The notes under the pieces: generated by a model
The model's input: the letters and a program-made list of their open reading frames with translations, nothing else
Database searches by the model: none
Told to the model about the DNA's origin: nothing
Translations under genes and position numbers: made by a program
Shown here: piece by piece, positions 21,757 to 28,226 of the stretch
Numbering within the stretch: the stretch's first letter is position 1
How the letters are laid out: every line of letters begins with the position of its first letter
Virus record (IMG/VR): IMGVR_UViG_3300043448_000425
Location: 1 to 28,226 of that record
Reading direction: 5' to 3' (one strand)
Length of the DNA: 28,226 nucleotides
Source: a virus

Positions 21757-22431
21757 TTACCAATCCAAGCTACTAGCAGAGTTGGATTCGGTTTTTTCCT
21801 CGGTGTTACCTTCTCCTGCAAAGAAGGCTTCCTGCTCCGTGTAAGGGAGATCACGGACTGCAGTTTCTTCAAGTTTATACAGTTCAAGCCCAGATGAATC
21901 GAAGGGGGTTTCATCTTTAGCTAGGGGGATAATTGTATAACTTGTGTCTGTCTTGGAACCAGTACGCTTTATACGCCACATTAGGTTGGTGATAGAACCC
22001 ATCTCGCCAGCGTACTCGATTAGTGTAGGAGTAACAGTTTTACCACTGCTTCCTTGTGACAGGATGGCAACATATGGATCTTCTTTGCCATCATCTACAA
22101 GAACATTGATGTAAAGACGGGAACGGCCTTTCCATCCTGCCTTGTAATCCTTACGGTGTTGTTCGCAACCATAGCATTTACCTTGATCGTCCATGGTGCA
22201 TAATGCCTTACGGCGATAATCTTTTGGATTAGTATGTTCTACAGCAATAAAGCCTAGACCATTTTTATCATTATAACTTGGTGAGTCTGGATCTAACTCT
22301 TGGAGGAAACGAATTTTAACGCTTTCTCCGTCTTCTAATTTAGCCCAACGTGCTTTTGTTCCATCGCCTTCAGAATATGTAGGCTTGTCCATTACTTGAT
22401 TTAGTCCCTTAAGACCTTTTACGATACCCAT
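21757..22431 (-). CDS. ssb: Single-stranded DNA-binding protein (T4 gp32-like)
   Basis: The 224-residue protein has a gp32-like OB core: SVKIRFLQELDPDSP, a zinc loop ALCTMDDQGKCYGCEQH near residue 80-95, then GRSRLYINVLVDDGK, and TNLMWRIKRTGSK near 150. Cys-x8-Cys-x2-Cys-x2-His supplies a zinc site. The C-terminal tail is acidic (NTEEKTESN...LDW), used to recruit partners. Length and order fit gp32 of T4-like and actinobacterial phages. It starts a transcription unit with dnaE. The ribosome site AAGGAGATACAA is strong. Confidence 0.85.
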   Translation of the reverse strand: MGIVKGLKGLNQVMDKPTYSEGDGTKARWAKLEDGESVKIRFLQELDPDSPSYNDKNGLGFIAVEHTNPKDYRRKALCTMDDQGKCYGCEQHRKDYKAGWKGRSRLYINVLVDDGKEDPYVAILSQGSSGKTVTPTLIEYAGEMGSITNLMWRIKRTGSKTDTSYTIIPLAKDETPFDSSGLELYKLEETAVRDLPYTEQEAFFAGEGNTEEKTESNSASSLDW

Positions 22432-22456
22432 TTTGTATCTCCTTTATTATATATTT

Positions 22457-22473
22457 GACGGTATAGATCCGTC
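22457..22473 (-). promoter_or_regulatory. 5'-leader hairpin of ssb
   Basis: GACGG pairs with CCGTC around a seven-base loop, beginning about three bases after the predicted transcription start (about 22476). The ssb ribosome site lies roughly 15 bases further on, free of the stem. Confidence 0.5.
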
Positions 22474-22482
22474 TGTTCTTTT

Positions 22483-22491
22483 ATTATATCA
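22483..22491 (-). promoter_or_regulatory. Extended -10 promoter of the ssb-dnaE unit
   Basis: TGATATAAT lies across the end of the primase gene, 52 bases before the ssb ATG. There is no clear -35 box. The leader runs AAAAGAACAGACGG into the hairpin. Confidence 0.6.
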
Positions 22492-23487
22492 CGTATTCCA
22501 AGATCTGTATTCGATATCAGAAACCGCATTTTTGATACAAAGCTTTATTTCTTCATCAGTCATATCGCCAGCATCTTTTGCTTCATGAGGATATATCTTA
22601 CCATATTCATAAGAAGCCCACAAGAGGTTTTTATTACGAAGTTTATAACAAATTGTTTTTCCTAGGTCTCTACCTGCCTGATCTGTATCTGTCATTATAG
22701 TAATTTTATTAAAGTATCTATTTAATAGTTTAATATTGTCTTCAGAGATATGGCCCCCTAATGTTGCAACAACATTTGGGAATCCTGCTTGATGAACACG
22801 TATTGCATCAAAGTTAGACTCAACAACAATTACATGGTCTCCAATTCTTTTTGCCCTATGTATATTAAATAAAGTTTTATTTTTTGGAAGTCCTGTGCTA
22901 TTTTTAAAATCTTTGCCTTCAATTGATCTTCCAACTATTCCTACTGGAATTCCATCTGGGCTGTGGACAGGGGTAGAAACCATATTCATTTTCAATGAAT
23001 AACCTAATTTAAAATAATGCATTGACTCTTCATTAATACCACGAGATATTAAATATTGCTTGGCTTTTTCTGATTGGCCTAAACTCTGATATAAATTATT
23101 TAATACATCTTCTGGGAATTCTACAAAGTCTGGCTTATCAATAAACATGTCTTTTAATGTGTCTTCAAAGGCATCATATGTTTGAAACTCATCAGACATT
23201 ATGTATCTCATAGCCTGAAAATCATTTTTGTCTAATATTCTTTTAACCATTTCAACCAATGTGCCTGTTTCACCGCAAGAAGGATTAAAACAAATCCATG
23301 CCCCAGAATCTTTATTAATACTACAACTTGGGCTATGTGTATTATTATGAAATGGACAAAAGAAACCTATTTCAATATTAGTTTCATGTGATATATTAAC
23401 GCCAATAGATTGCAGTATATGTTTTACTTGATTTGGTGCATACTGCGTGGTATCTGCTTGTTTTGCGTTATACCTTCCAGTTGACAT
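22489..23487 (-). CDS. dnaG: DnaG-type primase (zinc finger plus Toprim)
   Basis: The 332-residue protein has an N-terminal zinc finger (FFCPFHNNTHSPSCSINKD, then WICFNPSCGETG; Cys-His-Cys-Cys) and a Toprim core with HVIVVESNFDAIRVHQAG (acidic Glu) near 215, VVATLGGH and TIMTDTDQAGRDLG (DxD) near 265. It lacks the long C-terminal helicase-binding part of cellular DnaG. It makes RNA primers for DnaE together with the helicase encoded next to it. The ATG at 23487 follows GAGG. Confidence 0.9.
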   Translation of the reverse strand: MSTGRYNAKQADTTQYAPNQVKHILQSIGVNISHETNIEIGFFCPFHNNTHSPSCSINKDSGAWICFNPSCGETGTLVEMVKRILDKNDFQAMRYIMSDEFQTYDAFEDTLKDMFIDKPDFVEFPEDVLNNLYQSLGQSEKAKQYLISRGINEESMHYFKLGYSLKMNMVSTPVHSPDGIPVGIVGRSIEGKDFKNSTGLPKNKTLFNIHRAKRIGDHVIVVESNFDAIRVHQAGFPNVVATLGGHISEDNIKLLNRYFNKITIMTDTDQAGRDLGKTICYKLRNKNLLWASYEYGKIYPHEAKDAGDMTDEEIKLCIKNAVSDIEYRSWNT

Positions 23488-23717
23488 GCTTTCCTCTTTC
23501 CTACATATACACCATGAATAGTTAATTTAAACTTCCATGTCTCGCCTGTGAATTCTACCGAAAAAGCTGGGTCTATGTCAAGTAGTCTTACATACCCTTT
23601 TGACCTCATGTCATGAGTCAATAAATTTTCGTATTGCGGTCTTAAACTTATCAGCTGTGCATTGTCTTGAAACTCAACATCAATCTGAAATCGTTTAATT
23701 CTTCTGTGTGTCGTCAT
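23424..23717 (-). CDS. Small protein between helicase and primase genes
   Basis: The 97-residue protein is mostly beta-strand by pattern (FQIDVEFQDNAQLISL, FSVEFTGETWKFKLTIHG) with a basic C-terminus. I do not recognise a family. It overlaps the helicase end by 23 bases and the primase start by 64 bases; its last 20 residues contain the primase ribosome site. It is likely a replication accessory. Confidence 0.6.
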   Translation of the reverse strand: MTTHRRIKRFQIDVEFQDNAQLISLRPQYENLLTHDMRSKGYVRLLDIDPAFSVEFTGETWKFKLTIHGVYVGKRKACQLEGITQNKQIPRSMHQIK

Positions 23718-24948
23718 TCTTCATGTTAGGAAGATTTTCGTAAATCTCTTTTACGATACCCCTATTAATATCCCAATCAAGATAAAAATCAAACTCCTGC
23801 CCATGACGATTTTTTCTACTAACCACTTCAATCATATTTGTATTTGGATACCTGTGGATAGCCATAGCCATATCAGCATCATATTCAATTGCTTTTGACC
23901 ATGCTACTTGGCTCATCATGGGAGGATCGTCTTGATCCGAAATATCGTCTGCCGTTGCAGCGGTAATATCGATAATCGGAATATTGTTTGCTACAGCAAG
24001 AAGTTTAAACTCTCTAGAAATGTTTCTATTTCGCTCAACTTCCGAATTGCTTCTCTTATTATCATTAAATAATTGATGATAATCAAGAATAACTAAATCT
24101 GGTTTGTGTTGATCAATCTTTCCTTGTACTGTTGCAGGAGTGACTTCTGCTGTACCTTCATTCGAAATAAGTACAAACGAATTCTTCCCTTCAAACTTTT
24201 TCTTTCCCCATGATTTGAAATCATCTATATTAATATCTCCTTTTGATAAATCACTAGCCCTAAATAGGCCAGAGCCAAGCATTGTGTAAATTCGATCACG
24301 CATATTCTCTGGTGACATTTCCAAAGATATAATCATTGGTTTAAATCCTTGTTCCCACGCTTTACATGCAAGATAAGAAGTAAACCATGTTTTACCTTTT
24401 CCAGGCCAACCAATTGCAACAATTAAATGTCCTGGTGCCATACCTGTAGGGTAAGCTTTATCAATCGCCTCAAACCCAGTCAAAATTCCTGGGCTACCGC
24501 CCATTGCTATTGATCTTTCTTTTACAGACTGATAGTGTCTCTCTGCAGCATCTAAGTCGGTAACATCCACGTCTCTAACATTATTAGTAAATTTTGCAAG
24601 GGTTGCTAATTTACTTTGCATATCAGACAATACTCTGCTTGCTGCATTTTCTTTTAGCAAAGATCCAGATTGTAAAATAACATTTTTTAATCTAGCAGTA
24701 AGGTACTCGTTTTTTAGTTTATCTAAATAGTAACCTGTTTCTGCTTTTGTTTCTACTGGATCAAAATCTCTATGGCGTTCCATTAACACGCCAACATCAG
24801 GCACAGCCTTAAACTTATAATAATAAGTTTTTAGGCTGTCCCAAATGTCTTTATGAGAAGTAAATATTTCATCTACATTGTCTGCTAGTAGGGTGCTTAT
24901 ATCTTTATTCTTGCACACAGCAGATATTAATTCTGCTTCTGTATTCAT
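23695..24948 (-). CDS. dnaB: DnaB-like replicative helicase
   Basis: The 417-residue protein has the RecA-like helicase core: IVAIGWPGKGKTWFTSYLA (P-loop GWPGKGKT) near residue 175-185, PDLVILDYHQLF (Walker B) near 280, PMMSQVAWSKAIEYDADM near 345 and SRKNRHGQEFDFYLDWD at the end. An N-terminal helical collar of about 110 residues is shorter than in cellular DnaB. It unwinds DNA ahead of DnaE and works with the primase. It overlaps its upstream gene by four bases. Confidence 0.92.
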   Translation of the reverse strand: MNTEAELISAVCKNKDISTLLADNVDEIFTSHKDIWDSLKTYYYKFKAVPDVGVLMERHRDFDPVETKAETGYYLDKLKNEYLTARLKNVILQSGSLLKENAASRVLSDMQSKLATLAKFTNNVRDVDVTDLDAAERHYQSVKERSIAMGGSPGILTGFEAIDKAYPTGMAPGHLIVAIGWPGKGKTWFTSYLACKAWEQGFKPMIISLEMSPENMRDRIYTMLGSGLFRASDLSKGDINIDDFKSWGKKKFEGKNSFVLISNEGTAEVTPATVQGKIDQHKPDLVILDYHQLFNDNKRSNSEVERNRNISREFKLLAVANNIPIIDITAATADDISDQDDPPMMSQVAWSKAIEYDADMAMAIHRYPNTNMIEVVSRKNRHGQEFDFYLDWDINRGIVKEIYENLPNMKNDDTQKN

Positions 24949-25262
24949 TCTCCGCCCTCCACAAGCTTCTTTGTCTCTTCACGTAGATGGTCCCTATGGA
25001 TCCTATCTTTTTGTATATCCTGTTCCATTCTATCAATTCTATCAAAGTTATAAAAAAAGAATTGTAATGGATGATTAAATTTACTTGTTTTAAAATAATA
25101 TTCAATCAGTTCTTTTGCACGGTCATATCCTACACTATCTATGACATCTTGCATAGCCCATTTTTCACGAAATTTATTTAGGCGTGGCCTTTTACCATAT
25201 TTATCTTTATATAAAGTTTCATATAGGCCAATTAAAATATAGGGCCCCTTATCATTTGCCAC
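24945..25262 (-). CDS. Small protein upstream of the helicase (possible loader)
   Basis: The 105-residue protein has KDKYGKRPRLNKFREKWAMQ then DSVGYDRAKELIEYYFKT and FNHPLQFFFYNFDRIDRM, a conserved-looking helical layout. I do not recognise a family. It directly precedes the helicase gene with a coupled start (ATGA), a common place for helicase loaders, which is only a positional hint. Confidence 0.7.
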   Translation of the reverse strand: MANDKGPYILIGLYETLYKDKYGKRPRLNKFREKWAMQDVIDSVGYDRAKELIEYYFKTSKFNHPLQFFFYNFDRIDRMEQDIQKDRIHRDHLREETKKLVEGGE

Positions 25263-25458
25263 TCTTTAATTCCTCTTCAATTTCACGGGTTTTGTCTACT
25301 AATTTATTTTCAACAAAAGCATATACCCTTTCGGTTGCAGAATCTACATTTTCTCCGTCACGAACAAAATCTTCTACTCCAATGCCAATTTTAATACTTT
25401 CATAATTACCAAGATTTCTAGTAAATGAAAGATCTACCTTTACTTTTGTTTCGCTCAT
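25252..25458 (-). CDS. Small protein common in phages, function unknown
   Basis: The 68-residue protein begins VKVDLSFTRNLGNYESIKIG and continues VEDFVRDGENVDSATERVYAFVENKL with an acidic helical tail. The LxxNLGNYESxKIxxGxE pattern is familiar from many phage genomes, with no known role. It overlaps both neighbours by a few bases. Confidence 0.7.
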   Translation of the reverse strand: MSETKVKVDLSFTRNLGNYESIKIGIGVEDFVRDGENVDSATERVYAFVENKLVDKTREIEEELKSGK

Positions 25459-25565
25459 TTATGTTCTGCTTTCTTGTGTCTTGACAAAGCATCATGCCCA
25501 AATATACCCCACCTAAGCTCAATTTGTTTTGAGCATATATCACAAATAACCTGTCTATTACTCAT
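25455..25565 (-). CDS. 36-residue C2H2-type zinc-finger protein
   Basis: This short frame starts ATG 25565 (sharing a base with the upstream stop TAA) and stops TGA at 25455, overlapping the next ATG. GGCGG lies four bases before the start. It encodes CDIC then a 17-residue spacer and HDALSRHKKAEH, giving C-x2-C...H-x5-H. The loop (KQIELRWGIFGHDALS) is longer than in a classic finger. It probably binds DNA. Coupling on both sides supports it. Confidence 0.7.
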   Translation of the reverse strand: MSNRQVICDICSKQIELRWGIFGHDALSRHKKAEHK

Positions 25566-26047
25566 TAATCCGCCTTCCATACTGGTACAAAGTTTCCTTC
25601 AACGGTCTTAGTATACAATATAATGTTGTGTTTGAGAAGAGCCTCTAATTCTTTTTTTGAAGGAATTTCTAAAGAATGTCCAGCATCTAATATAAATTGA
25701 TGAATATCTAAAATGTCTTTTTGATTAAACATATATTTGCTCCAAGTACTTGAAGGGTTACTTATTGGATATACTTTTTGTGGGGCTTTAATTTTACCCT
25801 CTAAAATATAATCAATAATTGTAACCTTATGCTTATTTAACATCTTACAAACATCATTAATTCCATATGCTGTTTCAGAATACTTTTTTACATCTGCATA
25901 CGAGTACAGCACACGTTTTTTATCTGGATAGCACCAAGCAATTAGCTCGTCTTTAGCCCTAGATGATCTTAATACTTTATGTATCTTATCATTTAAGAAG
26001 AAATAGACGACCCTTTTCTGTACTCTCTGTCGTTTTTTTCTAGCCAT
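25565..26047 (-). CDS. Protein with a MerR/excisionase-like HTH
   Basis: The 160-residue protein starts with a basic arm (MARKKRQRVQKRVVYF) and has YGINDVCKMLNKHKVTIIDY then ILEGKIKAPQKVYP near residue 62-95, a winged-HTH of the MerR/excisionase class. SKYMFNQKDILDIHQFI near 107 fits the wing and following helix. It probably binds DNA, perhaps as a regulator. The start overlaps the zinc-ribbon gene; a good ribosome site is not close (AAGGAG is 17 bases away). Confidence 0.7.
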   Translation of the reverse strand: MARKKRQRVQKRVVYFFLNDKIHKVLRSSRAKDELIAWCYPDKKRVLYSYADVKKYSETAYGINDVCKMLNKHKVTIIDYILEGKIKAPQKVYPISNPSSTWSKYMFNQKDILDIHQFILDAGHSLEIPSKKELEALLKHNIILYTKTVEGNFVPVWKAD

Positions 26048-26181
26048 CGTCCGAAAGAATTAGTCTCCTTGCTAATCATCCATCTTTTTCCACATAAAAT
26101 ACAAAACAATTCCATGCTTGTTAATTGTGAAAATACTCTGTCAATAAATACTCTGCCACCACATCTGCGACAGTGCATCAT
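25993..26181 (-). CDS. Zinc-ribbon protein
   Basis: The 62-residue protein has CRRCGG at residues 4-9 and FCILCGKRW at 26-34, a four-Cys ribbon. The tail is charged. The first ATG overlaps the phosphoesterase stop (ATGA). The last 55 bases overlap the HTH gene, more than usual here, so a shorter product is possible. Confidence 0.65.
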   Translation of the reverse strand: MMHCRRCGGRVFIDRVFSQLTSMELFCILCGKRWMISKETNSFGRWLEKNDREYRKGSSISS

Positions 26182-26978
26182 AACTTAAACACCTTCCCAT
26201 CGACAACACAAGAATAATCTGGTGCTACGTGAACCATTTGAATATGAGGATAATCATTTACAATATGTGCAATTGCAAAGCCCTTTTGCCAGTCATGATG
26301 TTGAGTATATTTCATGCCTGGTCCCTTTTCGTCACACATGTGACCAATTTCATAGCCTCGAAGAGTTTCTCCATCTCCATTATTTCTTAATTCATATGTG
26401 ACCATATGAGAAGCAATTCTATGAGAGTGCCCACGAATTAATGAAACTTGCATATCTTCCATATCTTTTCTTACAGATCCAGTAGCAGAAATTGAAATTC
26501 CATGATGCACATGAATGTCGCCAAATCTACGTTTAGGCAATGAATCATAATAAATATATTCGTAACCAAGAGAGTCTAAATTCCATAAAGCTTCTGGGGT
26601 TACTTGAGATATGTAATCAGGAAGCTTTGCATCTACATAATTAAAAATTCTAATATCATGGTTTCCTAAAGCTGAAAAAAGTTGTGCGTCTGGAAGCATT
26701 TCACGAGTCTTTGCATAAAAATCTCTTGCTCCTTTTGCTTCATGTCTCATTGTTGGAATAATTAAATCTGCACTATCTGTTTTATATAGATTTAAAAATT
26801 CTGCAGATCGACCTTCTGTATATTTACTATAACAAGCCTGATCGTCTGTATCACCTAAGTAATCTACTACATCTGGCTTAAACCATTTCATTACCTTAAA
26901 CCAAAGCTCAATCATCTTATCATCTTGATAAGGGAATTGCTGGTCAGATGATAACATCCACCTTAAATCATTGCTCAA
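26178..26978 (-). CDS. Calcineurin-like metallophosphoesterase
   Basis: The 266-residue protein has the metallophosphoesterase motifs: SSDQQFP at residues 10-16, VVDYLGDTDDQ near 38, SALGNHDIR near 101, HHGISIS near 152 and LIRGHSHRIASH near 178. The first motif is DxQ instead of the usual DxH. Substrate unknown; phage members include DNA or RNA phosphatases and cyclic-nucleotide enzymes. The start is TTG at 26978 with AGGAT six bases before it; no better start exists. It is the first gene of the replication transcript. Confidence 0.85.
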   Translation of the reverse strand: MSNDLRWMLSSDQQFPYQDDKMIELWFKVMKWFKPDVVDYLGDTDDQACYSKYTEGRSAEFLNLYKTDSADLIIPTMRHEAKGARDFYAKTREMLPDAQLFSALGNHDIRIFNYVDAKLPDYISQVTPEALWNLDSLGYEYIYYDSLPKRRFGDIHVHHGISISATGSVRKDMEDMQVSLIRGHSHRIASHMVTYELRNNGDGETLRGYEIGHMCDEKGPGMKYTQHHDWQKGFAIAHIVNDYPHIQMVHVAPDYSCVVDGKVFKL

Positions 26979-27001
26979 TTTTTTATCCTAACGTATGTAA
27001 T

Positions 27002-27021
27002 GGTCATGCTTTCGCATGACC
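27002..27021 (-). promoter_or_regulatory. 5'-end hairpin with GAAA tetraloop, replication transcript
   Basis: On the minus strand GGTCATGC pairs with GCATGACC around a GAAA loop, a perfect eight-pair stem with the most stable class of tetraloop. The predicted start (about 27020) is the first or second G, so the RNA begins with the hairpin. No U-tract follows, so it is not a terminator. Confidence 0.65.
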
Positions 27022-27026
27022 TGGTA

Positions 27027-27054
27027 AGTATAACATTTAAACTAAATCTGTCAA
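27027..27054 (-). promoter_or_regulatory. Consensus promoter of the replication operon
   Basis: TTGACA (27054-27049), a 16-base spacer, then TATACT (27032-27027) with a TGT extension. It overlaps the stop codon of the upstream virion gene and is probably the strongest promoter in the window. Confidence 0.8.
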
Positions 27055-27476
27055 GCGTGACAGATTGCTATATAACTAACCCAAATTTTCATTGGGGCTC
27101 CTGAACCTGATGGCATAAAACATTGTAGTGTGCATCCTGTTGATGATGTAGTTCCTGTCTTTACATCAATTTGAGGGTGCCATTTACTAGCATTTGATCC
27201 TGATGTTCTTGACTGAATTATAATTGCTTTAGGAGTTCCATTCATTGGAGTTGTAAAAGTAATTGGCCATTCATTTTTACCAGCCTGAAGTACTCTTTCA
27301 CCAGCATTCCCACCTTGAATTTGTGGAACAACTGCTTGCTGAATTGTCCTATTGTCAACAGAAATAGTAGTTGTAGAACTTCCTATTGTTGGTAAAGTTG
27401 AATTTAATACGCTAATGTCTTGTTCAAGTTTACCAAGCTTTGCTGCGTCTAAAGGTTCTCCGTCATTAAATGCCAT
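27051..27476 (-). CDS. Virion-type structural protein, tail or fibre related
   Basis: The 141-residue protein starts MAFNDGEPLDAAKLGKLE and continues with Ser/Thr-rich linker and beta-strands (KEWPITFTTPMNGTPKAIII-like, then WVSYIAICHA at the end). The opening 'MAFNDG.P.DA..L..LE' is frequent in phage tail or fibre proteins. The C-terminus looks like a small beta-sandwich. No enzyme motif is seen. It precedes the replication promoter and overlaps its upstream gene by one base. Confidence 0.65.
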   Translation of the reverse strand: MAFNDGEPLDAAKLGKLEQDISVLNSTLPTIGSSTTTISVDNRTIQQAVVPQIQGGNAGERVLQAGKNEWPITFTTPMNGTPKAIIIQSRTSGSNASKWHPQIDVKTGTTSSTGCTLQCFMPSGSGAPMKIWVSYIAICHA

Positions 27477-27871
27477 TATAAATCTTCTCCTAATTCATGA
27501 GCCTTGATTTCATACTCCGCAACTTCTACAACCTTAGATCTATCAAGGCCATATTTGCTAAATACATCAGGGTCTTTAATGTGTCTTAGTTTATTCTGTG
27601 ACAACAAATACATTTTACCATCTGCTATATTTTTTATCAAGGCTCCATCTCTAAACCCTAGTTTACCTACCAGTTTAATATTAGACAGAGCTGATTCGGC
27701 AGCATTTACCGTAGTAAAAGACCATGAACTAGCAGCCCTATCAGAAATTAATTTATACCTTTTCCCGTCTTTGATCCAGTATGTTGCTTTATCTGTTCTT
27801 ACAGCAATTCCAGAAGGAAAATTAGTTGGTGAGGTTATTAAGTTCAGCTGAGTATTCTTGAACAGCCGCAT
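27476..27871 (-). CDS. Virion-type protein with two surface-type repeats
   Basis: The 131-residue protein starts at ATG 27871, after AAAGGGACG, rather than at the earlier 27937. It has two similar units: first GIAVRTDKATYWIKDGKRYKL, then GALIKNIADGKMYLLSQNKLRHI followed by FSKYGLDRSKVVEV. Each has a beta-hairpin with a (Y)W/YLI..GK(K/R) core, a repeat known in secreted and phage tail proteins. It may bind a surface sugar or form part of the tail tip. Function inferred from neighbours only. Confidence 0.65.
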   Translation of the reverse strand: MRLFKNTQLNLITSPTNFPSGIAVRTDKATYWIKDGKRYKLISDRAASSWSFTTVNAAESALSNIKLVGKLGFRDGALIKNIADGKMYLLSQNKLRHIKDPDVFSKYGLDRSKVVEVAEYEIKAHELGEDL

Positions 27872-28004
27872 TTTTTGCGTCCCTTTCTTCAACCAGCTGA
27901 GTAATCTCTGCCCGTAATATTGCAATCTGAGTTTCATAGTTAGAAACTAACTCTCCTATACGTTGCTGTAATGCGGCAACAACAAGTTCCGCTTTTTCTG
28001 CCAT
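27822..28004 (-). CDS. Small coiled-coil protein
   Basis: The 60-residue protein is one continuous helix with a heptad pattern (VVAALQQRIGELVSNYETQI...). The ATG at 28004 follows ATAGGAATAGAC. The 3' end overlaps the next gene by 50 bases. It resembles the preceding partial coiled-coil protein in composition; a tail chaperone or fibre stem is possible. Confidence 0.6.
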   Translation of the reverse strand: MAEKAELVVAALQQRIGELVSNYETQIAILRAEITQLVEERDAKNAAVQEYSAELNNLTN

Positions 28005-28012
28005 GTCTATTC

Positions 28013-28226
28013 CTATTCTGTAAGAGCGTTTACCTTAGCCGCTTCTGCGTCTAGGGCTGCTAGTTGGTCGTCTATTTCATCGACTCTGGTATTAATAGAA
28101 CTAATTGTTTCAGCGCTTGGTGCAGTTCTTGCATTTTCTGCAACTAAATCAATTTCAAGGTTATACTTTGCATAAAGCAAACCTTTTTTATGGCTATTAA
28201 TTACCTGTAATTTATCTTCTTTTGTA
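28013..28226 (-). CDS. Coiled-coil protein, 5' end cut by the window
   Basis: The frame enters from the window edge and stops TAG at 28013, giving 70 residues. The last part (SSINTRVDEIDDQLAALDAE, then AAKVNALTE) is a heptad coiled coil. It belongs to the structural group just upstream of the small coiled-coil gene. Nothing else can be said without its N-terminus. Confidence 0.65.
   Translation of the reverse strand, partial: TKEDKLQVINSHKKGLLYAKYNLEIDLVAENARTAPSAETISSINTRVDEIDDQLAALDAEAAKVNALTE

Noticed and set aside
27002-27021. Perfect hairpin as a rho-independent terminator
   Set aside because: No run of U follows it on the minus strand, and it lies exactly after a consensus promoter, so a 5'-end role fits better.
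27504-27851. Plus-strand open frame of 115 codons
   Set aside because: It is the complement of the two-repeat virion gene, whose pattern is clear; no plus-strand ribosome site or promoter stands out.
1-28226. CRISPR array, integrase, insertion sequence or attachment site
   Set aside because: I saw no regularly spaced repeats, recombinase motifs or terminal inverted repeats. The tRNA could serve as an attachment site in principle, but no flanking duplicate is visible.

Overview
This window looks like a piece of a tailed double-stranded DNA phage genome (Caudoviricetes). Every supportable gene is on the minus strand, so transcription runs from high to low coordinates. Genes are packed tightly with ATGA and TAATG overlaps. 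The set includes terminase subunits, a nearly complete replisome (DnaE, primase, DnaB-type helicase, single-strand binding protein), RecA, a RuvC-type resolvase, virion-like proteins and a tRNA. By eye the DNA is roughly one third GC. The host is not shown directly. A leaderless promoter at terS, an FmdB-like protein and an exported protein of actinobacterial appearance make an aquatic actinobacterium a reasonable but unproven guess.

Layout in transcription order, from the right end: (1) 28226-27051, virion or tail-type proteins, with coiled-coil pieces at the window edge. (2) 26978-22489, started by a strong promoter: metallophosphoesterase, zinc and HTH small proteins, probable helicase accessory proteins, DnaB-type helicase, primase. 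(3) 22431-17910, own promoter: ssb, dnaE, a small protein, MazG-like pyrophosphohydrolase. (4) 17876-10565, started by the recA promoter: RecA, small zinc and nuclease-like proteins, two tiny membrane proteins (one a XapX-domain protein), an exported DUF4430/transcobalamin-like protein, a 43-residue membrane protein, an ATP:cob(I)alamin adenosyltransferase, a Cas4-like nuclease, RuvC, then sugar and methyl-transfer genes (methyltransferase, GT25, epimerase). (5) 10539-2566, started by a leaderless promoter: terS, terL, then a glycan cassette with three GT61/DUF563-like proteins, a nucleotidyltransferase-HAD fusion, a cupin and a GDPD-like protein. It ends in a tRNA-Arg embedded in the last gene. 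(6) 2564-1, short promoter-driven units: a histone-H1-like tail protein, Hsp20, a luciferase-like monooxygenase plus FmdB, and an exported coiled-coil/PA14 protein.

Three things stand out. First, a possible cobalamin module (15814-14761) pairs an exported cobalamin-binding-type domain with the adenosylating enzyme, which is unusual for a phage. Second, regulation looks distinctive: at least five promoters, most with an extended -10 box, have a hairpin at the predicted 5' end of the RNA. The hsp20 leader adds a possible thermosensor and a terminator-like hairpin inside the first codons. Third, the tRNA lies entirely inside the open reading frame of a glycosyltransferase, so tRNA maturation should destroy that mRNA. 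Several small genes (34, 36, 43 and 52 residues) were found by reading the short gaps. No integrase, CRISPR array, insertion sequence or plus-strand gene is supported.
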